Source: Planctomycetota bacterium
Lineage (GTDB): Bacteria; Planctomycetota; Planctomycetia; Gemmatales; Gemmataceae
DNA length: 43,289 nucleotides
Direction: 5' to 3'
Assembly (NCBI GenBank): GCA_016872605.1
Contig: VGZI01000030.1
Span: 1-43,289, forward strand
In this document: in pieces, positions 14,954 through 23,782 of the stretch
How positions within the stretch are numbered: position 1 is the stretch's first letter
Layout: each line of letters starts with the position of its first letter
Position numbers and translations under genes: made by a program
Notes under the pieces: generated by a model
Told to the model about the DNA's origin: nothing
The model's input: only the letters and a program-made list of their open reading frames with translations
Database searches by the model: none

Positions 14954-16945
14954 TCACTGTTTGGGCTCCATGCCGAGGAGCTTCATCTTGCGGTAGAGGT
15001 TGGGCCGATGCAGGCCGAGAAGCTTGGCGGCATCGCTGACGTTGCCGTTGGCCCGGTTGATCGCATACTGGATGTGCTCGCGCTGGAAGGCGTCGGTGGC
15101 CTCGGCGAGGGTCATCTCGGCATAGGGATGAGCCGCATCTTTGCTGGCGCGCTGAATGATCGCCAGGTCGCCGGCATCGACGCGATCGTGCGGGCAGAGA
15201 TAGGCGACGCGTTCGAGGAGATTGCGCAGTTCGCGGATGTTGCCTGGCCATTTGTGTTGTTCCAATCGCTTCTTGGCCTCGGCGCTGAACTTGAGCGGCT
15301 TGCGGCCCGCGTCCTTGCAAAACTGCTGCATGAAATGTTCAGCGAGCACGAGGATGTCCCCTCGGCGATCGCGCAGCGGCGGCAACTCGAGCGTGACGAC
15401 GGTCAAGCGATAGAAGAGGTCCTCGCGAAACTTGCCGGCCCGAACATTGTCAGCGAGATTGCGATTGGTGGCGGCGATCACGCGGGAATCGACCGGGATC
15501 GGCGCCGTCCCGCCGACGCGATAGACTACCTTCTCCTCAAGCACGCGCAAAAGCTTGGCCTGCCCATTGGCGGAGAGGTCGCCGATTTCGTCGAGGAACA
15601 GCGTGCCTCCGGAGGCTGCCTCGAATTTGCCCGCGCGCGTGTCGACGGCGCCCGTGAAAGCGCCCTTCTCATGGCCAAACAATTCGCTCTCAATGAGCGT
15701 CTCGGCGATGGCCGCACAGTTGATCGGAATGTAGGGATGGGCCTGGCGCGGGCTGGAGTAGTGGATTGCGCGCGCGACGACGTCCTTGCCGGTGCCGCTC
15801 TCGCCGAGTATCAGAACGGGCAGGTCGGTGCGAGCCACGCGTTCGACGGTGCCGCGCAGGGCCACGACCGCCGTCGACTCGCCGACGATGCGTGCGGCGA
15901 GCCGAGCCTGTGCATCGAATTCCTGGTTGGCGCGAACGATCGTCTCGACCTCGCGGACGTTGGCCAGGGCGATGACCACATGCGACGCCAACGCGCTCAT
16001 GAGCGACACGTCATCGGGGGTGTAGGCGGACGACTTGTTGAGCACTTGGAGGACGCCGATGATTTGGCCTTCGCCGTCGCGCATCGGCACGCAGAGCAGG
16101 TTGCGCGTGGCAAAGCCGGACTTCTTGTCGACGTCGCCGCTGAAGCCGCGGTCCTCGCGCACGTCCTGCACGATCTGAGGCTCTCCGGTGGCCAGCGTTC
16201 GGCCCACGACGCCGGTGGTCTCCGAAATGCGCAACTCGTTGTTGGGCATGCCGAGCGCGGGTCGGCCGACGAGTTCCTTGCGAGCCCTGTCCCACAAGAA
16301 GATGCTGGCGCGCTCGCAGTTCAATAGTCGAGCCGTTTCGGCGGCAATGTGCTCCAGGAGCGAGACCGCCTCGCGCTCTTGCGTCAGACGCTGACTGATC
16401 TGCACGATCGCCGACAGCCGTTGCGCATGTACAAGCGCCTGGTCCCATTGCTTGGCTTTTTCCAAGGCGATGCCTAGATAATGCCCGGCGGCGATCGCGT
16501 ATTCCAACTCGGTCCGCGCAAACGGGTCGCGCGGCCGAAGAGCCACCAGCACGCGATTGGGCCGATCGATGTAGCTCAGGCAGGCGCCGACAAACGCCGG
16601 CGTCGCTCCGCCCGGCGCATGACTGACGCCGGCCTGCCGATCGAGAATGTCGTTCAAGATTTGCCGAGGAACGGCGTCGAGATTGCTGCGCGTGCCGGGC
16701 CGAGCGTTATGCCAGAGCGCTTGCCAGGCCGGCGTTGCTTCCCAGACGGCGACATAGTCGGCGCGAAGTTGTGCGGCGAGCTCGGGCAGCACAGCGTGCG
16801 TGATGTCGGTCGACGACTGCCGCAGCATGGCGACTTCGAGCAGGCGCTGTATGAGACGGAGGTGGACGACGTCGACGCCATCGTCGGCATGGTGCAGCAA
16901 GGGACATTCGGTTGTCCGGAGCCATTGCGTGGACATGGAGGGCAT
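14954..16945 (-). CDS. Sigma-54-dependent transcriptional activator with two GAF domains
   Basis: This 663-aa bacterial enhancer-binding protein has two GAF-type sensor regions, at about 40-160 and 180-325. The second is typical, with [16 protein letters not shown] and [19 protein letters not shown] central AAA+ domain follows: Walker A GESGTGKD at 381-388, the GAFTGA sigma-54 contact loop at 428-433, and Walker B LFLDEIGD at 449-456. The C-terminal Fis-type helix-turn-helix is [19 protein letters not shown] (about 635-655). There is no phosphoacceptor receiver domain, so activity is presumably controlled by a ligand or by an N-terminal interaction rather than a histidine kinase. Its targets are not evident. 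The start is uncertain by three codons: ATGs at 16945 and 16936 both lack a good ribosome-binding site. Confidence 0.93.
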   Translation of the reverse strand: MPSMSTQWLRTTECPLLHHADDGVDVVHLRLIQRLLEVAMLRQSSTDITHAVLPELAAQLRADYVAVWEATPAWQALWHNARPGTRSNLDAVPRQILNDILDRQAGVSHAPGGATPAFVGACLSYIDRPNRVLVALRPRDPFARTELEYAIAAGHYLGIALEKAKQWDQALVHAQRLSAIVQISQRLTQEREAVSLLEHIAAETARLLNCERASIFLWDRARKELVGRPALGMPNNELRISETTGVVGRTLATGEPQIVQDVREDRGFSGDVDKKSGFATRNLLCVPMRDGEGQIIGVLQVLNKSSAYTPDDVSLMSALASHVVIALANVREVETIVRANQEFDAQARLAARIVGESTAVVALRGTVERVARTDLPVLILGESGTGKDVVARAIHYSSPRQAHPYIPINCAAIAETLIESELFGHEKGAFTGAVDTRAGKFEAASGGTLFLDEIGDLSANGQAKLLRVLEEKVVYRVGGTAPIPVDSRVIAATNRNLADNVRAGKFREDLFYRLTVVTLELPPLRDRRGDILVLAEHFMQQFCKDAGRKPLKFSAEAKKRLEQHKWPGNIRELRNLLERVAYLCPHDRVDAGDLAIIQRASKDAAHPYAEMTLAEATDAFQREHIQYAINRANGNVSDAAKLLGLHRPNLYRKMKLLGMEPKQ

Positions 16946-16956
16946 TCTACGAATCT

Positions 16957-17018
16957 ACTAGCCCGCCGCGCAAGCAAGGGCGCCGTTGCTTGCACCCTTG
17001 CTTGCGCGGCGGGCTAGT
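16957..17018 (+). repeat. Perfect 24-bp intergenic inverted repeat
   Basis: Arms 16957-16980 and 16995-17018 are perfectly complementary over 24 bp, with core CCCGCCGCGCAAGCAAGGG, around a 14-base loop. It lies just upstream of the sigma-54 activator's start codon and is followed by a second, different hairpin. No T-run follows. Confidence 0.9.
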
Positions 17019-17036
17019 GCTTTGGATTCCATGGAT

Positions 17037-17110
17037 TGATGGATGCAGGGTGCGTGAAACGCACCGGTCCGCTCATCGGTGCGTTGCACGCACCCTACGT
17101 CTATCCATCA
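17037..17110 (+). repeat. Second intergenic palindrome, GGGTGCGTG...CACGCACCC type
   Basis: The left arm (17037-17066) pairs with the right arm (17077-17110), with a 4-base bulge and one mismatch. Outer ends are TGATGGAT / ATCCATCA and inner parts are AGGGTGCGTG and ACGCACCG. It sits 18 bases from the 24-bp inverted repeat, giving two tandem hairpins between the esterase gene and the activator gene. Confidence 0.85.
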
Positions 17111-17139
17111 ACGGATCGTAGACGGTGCACTAGTGGGGG

Positions 17140-19203
17140 TTAGCGCAACACCCAATTCACCACGGCCATATCGCCGGATTTCTCTTCGTGCCGTTCGAGG
17201 CGATTTGCTTGCCCGGCCGCCGCGTATGCCGCCTGCAGCGTGGCCGTCGAACCGGCGCCTTTGAGGTTGTGCAGGTACAGATCGTGCGGCGCAATCGCGC
17301 CGGCCAGCGTCAGCAACCCGCCATACTTCAGTGCGCCGGGCAGCATCATTTCGTGGTCGAAGTCTTTCACATTTTCGAAGCGGAAGCCGTTGACGTCAAC
17401 CGCCGTGCGCGCGACGGCGTCGCCACACAGGCCGCGTGCCAGAAGCACCCACGGGCCCGCTTTCTCGAAGCCGACCAGGTCCACCGTCACCATCTCACGT
17501 TTCATCAGTGCGATGGCCGTGAGAATGTCGCGTACGCGCTCTGCGACTAGGGCACGATTGTAGCCGAAGTAGTACCCCGCATAATCGAGCTTACTGATAA
17601 TGGGCAGGTTCTCCTTGCCCGAGACTGTGCGAAATGGTTCAACAGCAAAAATGCCACCCCCCTTGTCCACGATCGTCTGAGCGGCCGGCACGAGCTTTCC
17701 GTCTTGCCAAAGGCTAGAGATTCCCGCCGGATGCACCCAGACGACAACGCGATCGGGAAGGTTCTTCTTTTTGATCAACTCGCAGTTGACTTGCTCGCCT
17801 TGTCCTTCGCGGCTCAAGGTGAAATCGCGAACCAAGACCCCAGCTTTCTTCGTGAAGTCATCGTCTCTCTTGACGTCGATGTTCCCGCCGTTTGGCATTT
17901 GGTCAACCAGCATCGCTCGCAATGCCCCGAACTCGACGTTCTGAAACCGCAGCAGGCTTTTCATGTCCTTTGGCATCAACGATTCGATCTGCTTCTCCTG
18001 TGCTTCGGTCAGCGTTTTTTTCAACGCCTCCGCATTGGCCGCGTCCTTCGGCAGCGGATGCTCGGCATCGTAGACCGAAAGCTGTTTCGGATCGACCGGC
18101 GTAAACGGCTTCTCGGCGATGACGCCGTCGACGCCGAGTTTGAAGTGCTTGTTGAAGAAGTTGTACATCACCTCTCGGCTCGGCTGATTGTAATTGTGCG
18201 GAAAGCTGAAAAACTTCGCCATCACGTTGTCTTCGGCGCCGTACATCTTGTAGATCGTTTTCAGTTCTGGCAGTCCCTTGGTTTCGATTTCACGCGTCCA
18301 GTCATTGGCGCCGGTCATGCCGAGCGGGCGCGGCGCGATGAGAGCCGAAAGCTCGATATTGGTGGTGCCGACGCGGAGATAGGCGCAATTCTCGCAAATG
18401 CAGCCGCCTTGCATAGAGGCCGAGACCATGACGGCCGGAAATGCCGCGGCGATGCGGTCATCGCAAGCGGCGAGGACAAACGACTGCGTGCCGCCGCCCG
18501 AAGCACCGGTGATGCCGATGCGTGCCGTGTCCACCTCCGGAAGCGTGTGCAGGAAATCGACGATGCGCATGCTGTTCCAAGTTTGCAGGCCCATGAAGGT
18601 CTGCAAGCGAAGCTGGGCCTCGACATCCCTGAAGCCTTGGCGATGCGGAATCTGCATGGAGTCGGAGTTGCCGACCATGTCGTAATGGAAGACGATGCAA
18701 CCGAGCCGGGCGAGCATGGCGCAGCCGGCCTGGTGGAAGTACTTCGAGCTTTCCTCGGTCGCCTCGGCACCGGTCTTCTTGTCGCTGGCCCACGAGTTGG
18801 CCGTTGAGAGCCGGGCGTTGGTCCAGTGACCGTGCGCATAAAGAACCGCCGGGCGTTTGCCCTTGTGGCCGGTCGGCCGATAGAGGTTGCCGGTGACGTA
18901 GTGGCCTGGGTGGCTCACGAAGAAGACTCTCTCAACCGTGTAACCGTCGCGGTCGATCTTGCCGTGAACGACCGGATTCAAGGCGACCTTTTCGGGCAAA
19001 GGCCAAAGGCCCTGCGAAACGAGCAGCTGTTCCTTCAGCACGACCTTACGTGCTTCCCACGCTTCCTTCGTTGCGGGAGGCGTCCACGGATGGTAGGGAA
19101 GGTTGTAATGCTTCGGCTTCTCGGTCAGCCGGCGGTCTTTTTCCTGGGCGACGCTCGGTATGGCGAGTGCAGCGACCAGGAACGTGAGAAGGAATCGATT
19201 CAT
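17140..19203 (-). CDS. Exported acetylxylan-esterase-like alpha/beta hydrolase
   Basis: This 687-aa protein starts at MNRFLLTFLVAALAIPSVAQ, a signal peptide, supported by a GGGGG site. The N-terminal domain (about 30-370) is an alpha/beta hydrolase related to acetylxylan esterases. It has the oxyanion segment RPAVLYAHGHW, the nucleophile elbow GITGASGGGTQ with Ser near residue 235, and FSFPHNYNQPSREVMYNFF with the likely catalytic His. A second, weaker hydrolase-like half follows from about 440 (RVVVWVHPAGISSLW, VDLVGFEKAGPWVLLARG) without a clear serine elbow. It probably deacetylates or de-esterifies polysaccharides outside the cytoplasm. The DUF1080 gene directly upstream supports a carbohydrate-degrading role. 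The frame could start at 19251, but homology and the ribosome-binding site favour 19203. Confidence 0.87.
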   Translation of the reverse strand: MNRFLLTFLVAALAIPSVAQEKDRRLTEKPKHYNLPYHPWTPPATKEAWEARKVVLKEQLLVSQGLWPLPEKVALNPVVHGKIDRDGYTVERVFFVSHPGHYVTGNLYRPTGHKGKRPAVLYAHGHWTNARLSTANSWASDKKTGAEATEESSKYFHQAGCAMLARLGCIVFHYDMVGNSDSMQIPHRQGFRDVEAQLRLQTFMGLQTWNSMRIVDFLHTLPEVDTARIGITGASGGGTQSFVLAACDDRIAAAFPAVMVSASMQGGCICENCAYLRVGTTNIELSALIAPRPLGMTGANDWTREIETKGLPELKTIYKMYGAEDNVMAKFFSFPHNYNQPSREVMYNFFNKHFKLGVDGVIAEKPFTPVDPKQLSVYDAEHPLPKDAANAEALKKTLTEAQEKQIESLMPKDMKSLLRFQNVEFGALRAMLVDQMPNGGNIDVKRDDDFTKKAGVLVRDFTLSREGQGEQVNCELIKKKNLPDRVVVWVHPAGISSLWQDGKLVPAAQTIVDKGGGIFAVEPFRTVSGKENLPIISKLDYAGYYFGYNRALVAERVRDILTAIALMKREMVTVDLVGFEKAGPWVLLARGLCGDAVARTAVDVNGFRFENVKDFDHEMMLPGALKYGGLLTLAGAIAPHDLYLHNLKGAGSTATLQAAYAAAGQANRLERHEEKSGDMAVVNWVLR

Positions 19204-19217
19204 AGTGTCCCCCTTTT

Positions 19218-19275
19218 GCCGCTTGCAATTTGGCGCTCGCAACAAGCGCAAAGCGAGCGCGAAGCCACAAGCGGC
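19218..19275 (+). repeat. Intergenic palindrome, GCCGCTTG...GCGCTCGC family
   Basis: The 23-base arms 19218-19240 and 19253-19275 pair with about five mismatches. The ends GCCGCTTG and GCGCTCGC are conserved with copies at 26485-26561 and 38887-38944. It lies between the DUF1080 gene and the esterase gene. Confidence 0.8.
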
Positions 19276-19281
19276 AGTTCG

Positions 19282-19929
19282 TCACAGCGCCTTCAAGTAG
19301 ATATTGCGAAACTCGACGCGTTTGTTGTAGCTCTGAAAGCCGATGTGGCCTTGCTTGTTCGACTCGAGGATGCCGGGATGGCGTTTGCCATGCTCCTTGA
19401 CGTAATCGTCGAGATTGGCGTCAACGAGCGTTTCGCCGTTGTTGCTGATGGTGATCTGACGACCCTTGGCGATGATGGTCATCTTGTTCCATTCACCGAT
19501 CGGGCGGTTGCTGATTTTCTTGGGCGGCACGACGTTGTAGATGGCACCGGTGTTTTGCCATTTTTGCAGCCCGCCCGGCCAACCTTCGTCGTCTATGAGC
19601 TGAATTTCCATGCCAACGTAGGCAGGATCTCCCTTGAACGGCGAGCGGATGGCGACGCCGGAGTTGCCGCCTTTAGGCATTTTGTATTCGAGCCGGAGTT
19701 CAAAATTGGCGAACTGTTTTTCGGTCAAAAGCCAGCCTCCGCCTCCGCCTTCGCAATAGATGACGCCTTTGTCGGCGCCCCAGGTTTTCATGTTGCCGGT
19801 CGATTTCCAGCCGGCGAGGTCGTTGCCGTTGAAGAGCGATTCGAAGCCCTTGGGCGGATCGCCACCGACGCCAAGCGGAGTCAAAGTAAGCAGACAGAAC
19901 GCGGCGAGACAGAGCGGCAAACGCATCAT
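19282..19929 (-). CDS. DUF1080 (3-keto-disaccharide hydrolase-type) secreted protein
   Basis: This 215-aa protein has a signal peptide beginning MMRLPLCLAAFCLLTLTPLG. The mature part is a single DUF1080 domain, a concanavalin/LamG-like beta-sandwich. It reads FESLFNGNDLAGWKSTGNMK, YKMPKGGNSGVAIRSPFKGD, EIQLIDDEGWPG and GHIGFQSYNKRVEFRNIYLK, the classic start-to-end pattern. The family includes enzymes acting on 3-keto-glycosides and possible glycan-binding modules. A GAGGAG site precedes two adjacent ATGs (19929 and 19926); the second has slightly better spacing. It sits upstream of the esterase on the same strand. A second DUF1080 protein is at 23062. Confidence 0.9.
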   Translation of the reverse strand: MMRLPLCLAAFCLLTLTPLGVGGDPPKGFESLFNGNDLAGWKSTGNMKTWGADKGVIYCEGGGGGWLLTEKQFANFELRLEYKMPKGGNSGVAIRSPFKGDPAYVGMEIQLIDDEGWPGGLQKWQNTGAIYNVVPPKKISNRPIGEWNKMTIIAKGRQITISNNGETLVDANLDDYVKEHGKRHPGILESNKQGHIGFQSYNKRVEFRNIYLKAL

Positions 19930-20036
19930 GTGACTCCTCGAACGTGAAGGCAGGGCGAGCGACGTTTCTGTAGATTTAATCCGCCGGTCGCTCGCATTGC
20001 CAGCAAATTCTTGGGAGTTTTTGCGCCCGCTCACGT

Positions 20037-20579
20037 TTATCCGAAGCTGGCCGAAGCGCCGGCGTTCTGAGCCAGCGATTGCCAGAACGACTTCAGGTGG
20101 CTGCGCCCGCCGCCGGTGATCGTCATCATCACGCGAAAGATCGGCACATGCCAGGTTCCATCGCGAATGACGGTGACGCTGTGAACGGTCACGCGGCAGC
20201 CTTTCTGCGTTTCTTCGATGACGATGGACACCTCCGCCGTCATCGGCACGACCTGATCCGCCAGGCGCCGGCAGAGACGACCGGTCGGCTCCGAAACCGT
20301 CGTGGTAACGACGACCGTGGAACTCCCCATGTCCTCAAGCCACGACGGTCGGCCATCGACGTCGGCCAGCTTTTCCTGGCGGCGACACATCGATCCGGTC
20401 ATCGGGTTCTGTTGCGTGTCCAAAAGAGCGTTCCAGACTTCTTCTGGCGTGCGATCCAATTCGACGATAACGCATGCGTCATAACGTTCGGGCAAAAACC
20501 GCCCCACGATGAACGCGATCAGGAAAAGGGAAAGTGGAATAGCCACCACCAGAGCCACCGCAATGAAAAGCCAGTCCAT
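20037..20579 (-). CDS. SRPBCC (START-like) family protein with N-terminal membrane anchor
   Basis: This 180-aa protein opens with one transmembrane helix, MDWLFIAVALVVAIPLSLFL. It then carries a START/Bet v 1-like SRPBCC fold of about 140 residues: VIVELDRTPEEVWNALLD is the typical first strand and helix, followed by TTVVVTTT..., EVSIVIEETQKGCRVTVHS and a C-terminal helix RSHLKSFWQSLAQNAG. SRPBCC domains bind hydrophobic ligands or assist modification of lipids and polyketides; no specific ligand can be inferred. The GGAG site upstream of ATG 20579 is good. It stands between the DUF1080 gene and the BtrH_N-type gene, each about 100 bases away. Confidence 0.78.
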   Translation of the reverse strand: MDWLFIAVALVVAIPLSLFLIAFIVGRFLPERYDACVIVELDRTPEEVWNALLDTQQNPMTGSMCRRQEKLADVDGRPSWLEDMGSSTVVVTTTVSEPTGRLCRRLADQVVPMTAEVSIVIEETQKGCRVTVHSVTVIRDGTWHVPIFRVMMTITGGGRSHLKSFWQSLAQNAGASASFG

Positions 20580-20678
20580 AGAAGTTCTCCGAAAATGGAT
20601 GACCGCCGGTCGATCAGCAAACCACGCAGCGAGTGCGCAACGACAACGACGGGCAGACCGTTTTGAAATCGATCGATG

Positions 20679-22001
20679 TTATGACACAAGGGATGCGATG
20701 TTAATCAGCTGTTTTTCTTCCGCGTCAACGATACGCGCAACGCGGGAATGAAGGGCGGCACGCAACTCCGCGGCTTGCGATTCACTCAGCGGAAAACACG
20801 ACTTCGCCTCCGCAGCGAGTTCGTCGAGCCTGCGCCACACGGCGAGTTTGTCGTCGAGCGGACCGTTCGTTGTAAACAACTCAGCGTAGCGAGCATGGAG
20901 CCGCTTGGCCTCGCGAAAGATGGGAACGCCGTCGTGCAGCGCCGCGTCGGCCAACGCAGACCAATCATGACCGAGCCGACGATAGCCGTCGGCAAGGGCC
21001 TGGTACCGATCATCCCCGAGCGCATCGCCCGCCTCGCCGAGGAAGTCGGCCATCATGTGGCGACAAAGTCCGCCGCCGGTTCCGTACCATTCGATGCACA
21101 GGTTGATCCACGTCAAGCCGCGCCACAAGTTGACGCCCAGCGGAAACTGAGCCCGCCAGCACTCCTTGTCCTTTCCATCCGTCAGCCGATCGCGCCACCG
21201 TTTTAGCGATGTGAGGGTGGACATGGCCAAGGGACCTTTTCCAGGTTTCGCCGTCAGAGTGCGATGGCACGTGCGCAATCCATGGCGGATCAGTTCGGCG
21301 AGATCGACCTTGATGTTTGCCGGCCGTACGGTCAACAGCCGGTTCGCTTGTTTTTTGATTCGGGCACGCGCTGCGGCAAGATCGGCAAGCGGGATGGCAA
21401 GGGGCTGATCCGTCAGGTCGCCGGCGATGACGGTGTGGGCGTCATCGTCGATGCGGTATAGGGGCATCACATGGTAGCCGCCGCCGCTGAACGCTGGCGG
21501 CAAACCGCGGTGGGGCAACAAAGCCATATCCACCCAGGCGACGCAAGGGCCGTTGGCAAGCACCGCCCGCAGTTGTTTCTCCGCTGCCTTGACGCTTCCG
21601 GACTCGTGAACCGCGCCGTCCAAACCAATCGCCTTGATTGCGTTCTGAAGATAGGAAAGGTCGTCGTACCAAAGATGTCGCCCGGCCAAGAAGAACGAAG
21701 AGAAGTCTTCCTTCTCGTAGCGAAAAGAAGCGACGCCAATGCCGACGCCCCCGGCGATGCCGAACGCCATGGCCTCGGAAAACGGTTCGTCGGTTTGCGG
21801 ATTCCGCACTCCGGCCGCGTTAAGAAGGACGCGCAGGCATGTGGCGCCGGGAATACTTCCGGCAAAGTGCCATCGCGTTGCCGTATCGTCGGTTTGCTTT
21901 GGGACAGCCTTCAAGAGATGCCGGCGAGCGCTGGTGTAGCTCTCGCCCGTCTTGGACATTCGCTCGCGAACGAGCTGCTTAAAATGTTTGCGCAAAGTCA
22001 T
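20679..22001 (-). CDS. BtrH_N / DUF4872 domain protein
   Basis: This 440-aa cytoplasmic protein begins with a short basic segment, RKHFKQLVRERMSKTGESYTSARRHLL, a motif also seen in small stand-alone bacterial proteins. It then matches the butirosin BtrH N-terminal domain (about 45-180): GATCLRVLLNAAG with a Cys, SEAMAFGIAGGVGIGVASFR, and VAWVDMALLPHRGLP with GGGYHVMPLYRID supplying a His. The C-terminal DUF4872-like region (about 220-360) has LAELIRHGLRTCHRTL and LTWINLCIEWYGTGGGLCRHMMADFL. BtrH transfers an acyl group during aminoglycoside biosynthesis and has a papain-like Cys-His arrangement, so acyl transfer or peptidase chemistry is possible here. No antibiotic cluster is present nearby. 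Confidence 0.8.
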   Translation of the reverse strand: MTLRKHFKQLVRERMSKTGESYTSARRHLLKAVPKQTDDTATRWHFAGSIPGATCLRVLLNAAGVRNPQTDEPFSEAMAFGIAGGVGIGVASFRYEKEDFSSFFLAGRHLWYDDLSYLQNAIKAIGLDGAVHESGSVKAAEKQLRAVLANGPCVAWVDMALLPHRGLPPAFSGGGYHVMPLYRIDDDAHTVIAGDLTDQPLAIPLADLAAARARIKKQANRLLTVRPANIKVDLAELIRHGLRTCHRTLTAKPGKGPLAMSTLTSLKRWRDRLTDGKDKECWRAQFPLGVNLWRGLTWINLCIEWYGTGGGLCRHMMADFLGEAGDALGDDRYQALADGYRRLGHDWSALADAALHDGVPIFREAKRLHARYAELFTTNGPLDDKLAVWRRLDELAAEAKSCFPLSESQAAELRAALHSRVARIVDAEEKQLINIASLVS

Positions 22002-22325
22002 GGTGAAGTTCTCTTCCTTCGCGGATCATCCACGATCCCACGCATCGCGGTCGTCCGCGCAGAAGATTTTTCACCACAAGTCATTCGCTTGGCCGGACCC
22101 GGCCAGCGAGGCTCGAGGACATGAATCCCCTTTACCTCCGCATTGTCGAATCGCGTGGGGATTCGATCTGGAGGTTTGGCGCGAGCTGTCGCACGCCGAA
22201 ATGTTAGGGAACGAGGCCCGACTGTCCAAGGGGGCAGCGCACGAATTGATCCTCGCGCAGTCGCGCGAGGCGCATGGCTCGAACGAAACGCCCGCGGCGA
22301 CGGCGCGCCGACACCGAAGTCGAGG
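22002..22325. other. 324-base gene-free stretch with two hairpins
   Basis: I see no convincing gene. TGGCCGG/CCGGCCA (22090-22105) forms a 7-bp hairpin. A larger one at 22135-22174 has CCTCC/GGAGG outer arms and a TCGAATC/GATTCGA inner stem. The segment 22180-22325 contains an Arg/Ala-rich open frame on the plus strand without a ribosome-binding site, which I do not accept as coding. Confidence 0.6.
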
Positions 22326-22961
22326 CTATTTGATGCCGAGCACCTTCTGTGTTTGCAGGCTCAAACGCCAGCGCGGATGATCGAGGCAATAGCGCACAGC
22401 CAGGTTGGTGTTACGCTCGTGCTCGGGGCCGTCCATCGGCTGTAGGAAGAAATGCGTGAAGGCGAGGTGTTCGTACCGTTCTGGCTCGGCACCCGCCTGC
22501 GGAAAGATCAACTTCAACTCATCGCCCGAATGCAGCACGAGTTCCGCGTTCGCTTTGGGGCTTACGCAGACCCAGTCGATGCCTTGGGGCGGATGTACTG
22601 TGCCATTGGTCTCGATGGCCACCTCGAAGCCTCGCTCGTGCAGCGCCGACACGAAGACGTCGGTCATCTGCAAGAGCGGTTCGCCGCCCGTACAGACGAC
22701 GAGTTTCCTACCGGGCTGCTGTTGAGGCCAACACGCGTCGATCTCGTCGGCGAGGGCGTCGGGTGTATCAAATCGGCCGCCGCCGTCGCCGTCGACGCCG
22801 ACGAAATCGGTGTCGCAGAAGTTGCAAATCGCGCCCGCGCGGTCCTTCTCCAGCCCGCTCCAAAGGTTGCAGCCGGCGAATCGGCAAAACACAGCCGCTC
22901 GCCCCACATTGGCGCCTTCGCCTTGCAGCGTGTAGAAGATCTCCTTGACCGCGAATGTCAT
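22326..22961 (-). CDS. queE: 7-carboxy-7-deazaguanine synthase (QueE)
   Basis: This 211-aa radical SAM enzyme converts 6-carboxytetrahydropterin to 7-carboxy-7-deazaguanine in queuosine precursor synthesis. The signature is visible: EIFYTLQGEGANVGRAAVF, then a cluster with Cys31, Cys46 and Cys49 (GCNLWSG ... ICNFCDTDF). This is the QueE spacing with a long first gap rather than the usual CX3CX2C. CTGGEPLLQ is the SAM-binding GGEP motif, and ETNGTVHPP follows. The length is normal. The ribosome-binding site is weak. Neighbours are unrelated to queuosine; no queC, queD or queF was seen, so they must be elsewhere. Confidence 0.95.
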   Translation of the reverse strand: MTFAVKEIFYTLQGEGANVGRAAVFCRFAGCNLWSGLEKDRAGAICNFCDTDFVGVDGDGGGRFDTPDALADEIDACWPQQQPGRKLVVCTGGEPLLQMTDVFVSALHERGFEVAIETNGTVHPPQGIDWVCVSPKANAELVLHSGDELKLIFPQAGAEPERYEHLAFTHFFLQPMDGPEHERNTNLAVRYCLDHPRWRLSLQTQKVLGIK

Positions 22962-23061
22962 GGCGGACTCATACGTTTAGCCGGCGTTCGAAGTACGCCG
23001 TTGGCCTACTACAATCACAATACCATTGTCGCTTCCATTCAACAAGCTACAGGAGCTCATC

Positions 23062-23685
23062 ATGCCGCGCGTCATTCCCTTTGCAGTCCTGCTATGCCTC
23101 GTGCCGATCGCTGTCGCCAAACCGGTCAAGCTCTTCGATGGCAAGACGCTCGACGGCTGGGAAGGCGACAAAGCCACCTGGCGCATCGAAGACGGTTCAA
23201 TCGTCGGCGGATCGCTCGACAAGACCGTGCCGCGCAACGAATTCCTGTGCACGACAAAAACCTTCGGCGACTTCGAGCTGAAAGTGACCTTCAAACTCAT
23301 CGGCGATCGCAAGAGCGCCAACGCCGGAGTGCAGATTCGCACCAAACGCATCCCCAAACACCACGAAGTGATCGGCTATCAGGCCGACATCGGCCAGGGC
23401 TACTGGGGCGCCCTCTACGACGAATCGCGCCGCAACAAGGTACTCGCCGGGCCCGACAAAAAGATCATCGACAAGCTCGTCAAATACGACGACTGGAACG
23501 ACTACGTCATCCGAGCCGAAGGCCCGCGTATCCGCCTTTGGCTCAACGGCACCCTCACCGTCGACTACACCGAGAAGGACGACAAGATCGACCGCACCGG
23601 AGTCATCGGCCTGCAAATCCACGGCGGCGCCAAGGCGAAGGTTTACTACAAGAACATTACGATCGACGAACTGGCGGCGAAGTGA
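23062..23685 (+). CDS. DUF1080 secreted protein (second copy)
   Basis: This 207-aa protein has a signal peptide, MPRVIPFAVLLCLVPIAVA. The rest is a DUF1080 domain: VKLFDGKTLDGWEGDK at the N-terminus, FGDFELKVTFKLIGDRKSAN, AGVQIRTKRIP, YQADIGQGYWGALYDE and GVIGLQIHGGAKAKVYYKNI at the end. These are the hallmark strands of the family, a beta-sandwich that in characterised members acts on 3-keto-glycosides. An AGGAG site sits before the ATG at 23062. It is the only plus-strand gene between 13622 and 35117. It converges on the DUF1549 gene at 23783, with a hairpin between them. Confidence 0.91.
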   Translation: MPRVIPFAVLLCLVPIAVAKPVKLFDGKTLDGWEGDKATWRIEDGSIVGGSLDKTVPRNEFLCTTKTFGDFELKVTFKLIGDRKSANAGVQIRTKRIPKHHEVIGYQADIGQGYWGALYDESRRNKVLAGPDKKIIDKLVKYDDWNDYVIRAEGPRIRLWLNGTLTVDYTEKDDKIDRTGVIGLQIHGGAKAKVYYKNITIDELAAK

Positions 23686-23704
23686 ATGGACGTGATGAAA
23701 AAAA

Positions 23705-23745
23705 GCTCGGCGGTTCCGCGCGAGAATCGCGCGAAACCGCCGAGC
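23705..23745 (+). terminator. Hairpin between convergent genes, possible bidirectional terminator
   Basis: The 19-bp arms 23705-23723 and 23727-23745 pair with one mismatch around a 3-base loop. The stem includes GCTCGGCGGTT and CGCGCGA. It lies 20 bases after the DUF1080 stop and 38 bases before the stop of the convergent DUF1549 gene. There is no long T-run, so termination is inferred from position and stem strength. Confidence 0.6.
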
Positions 23746-23782
23746 GAGCCACCGGACGCGTGGCCGAGAATCAATCGATCAA

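Noticed and set aside
22175..22325. Possible tRNA or small gene before queE
   Set aside because: I could not fold a cloverleaf or find a conserved T-loop or CCA end. The open frames there are Arg/Ala-rich without start signals.
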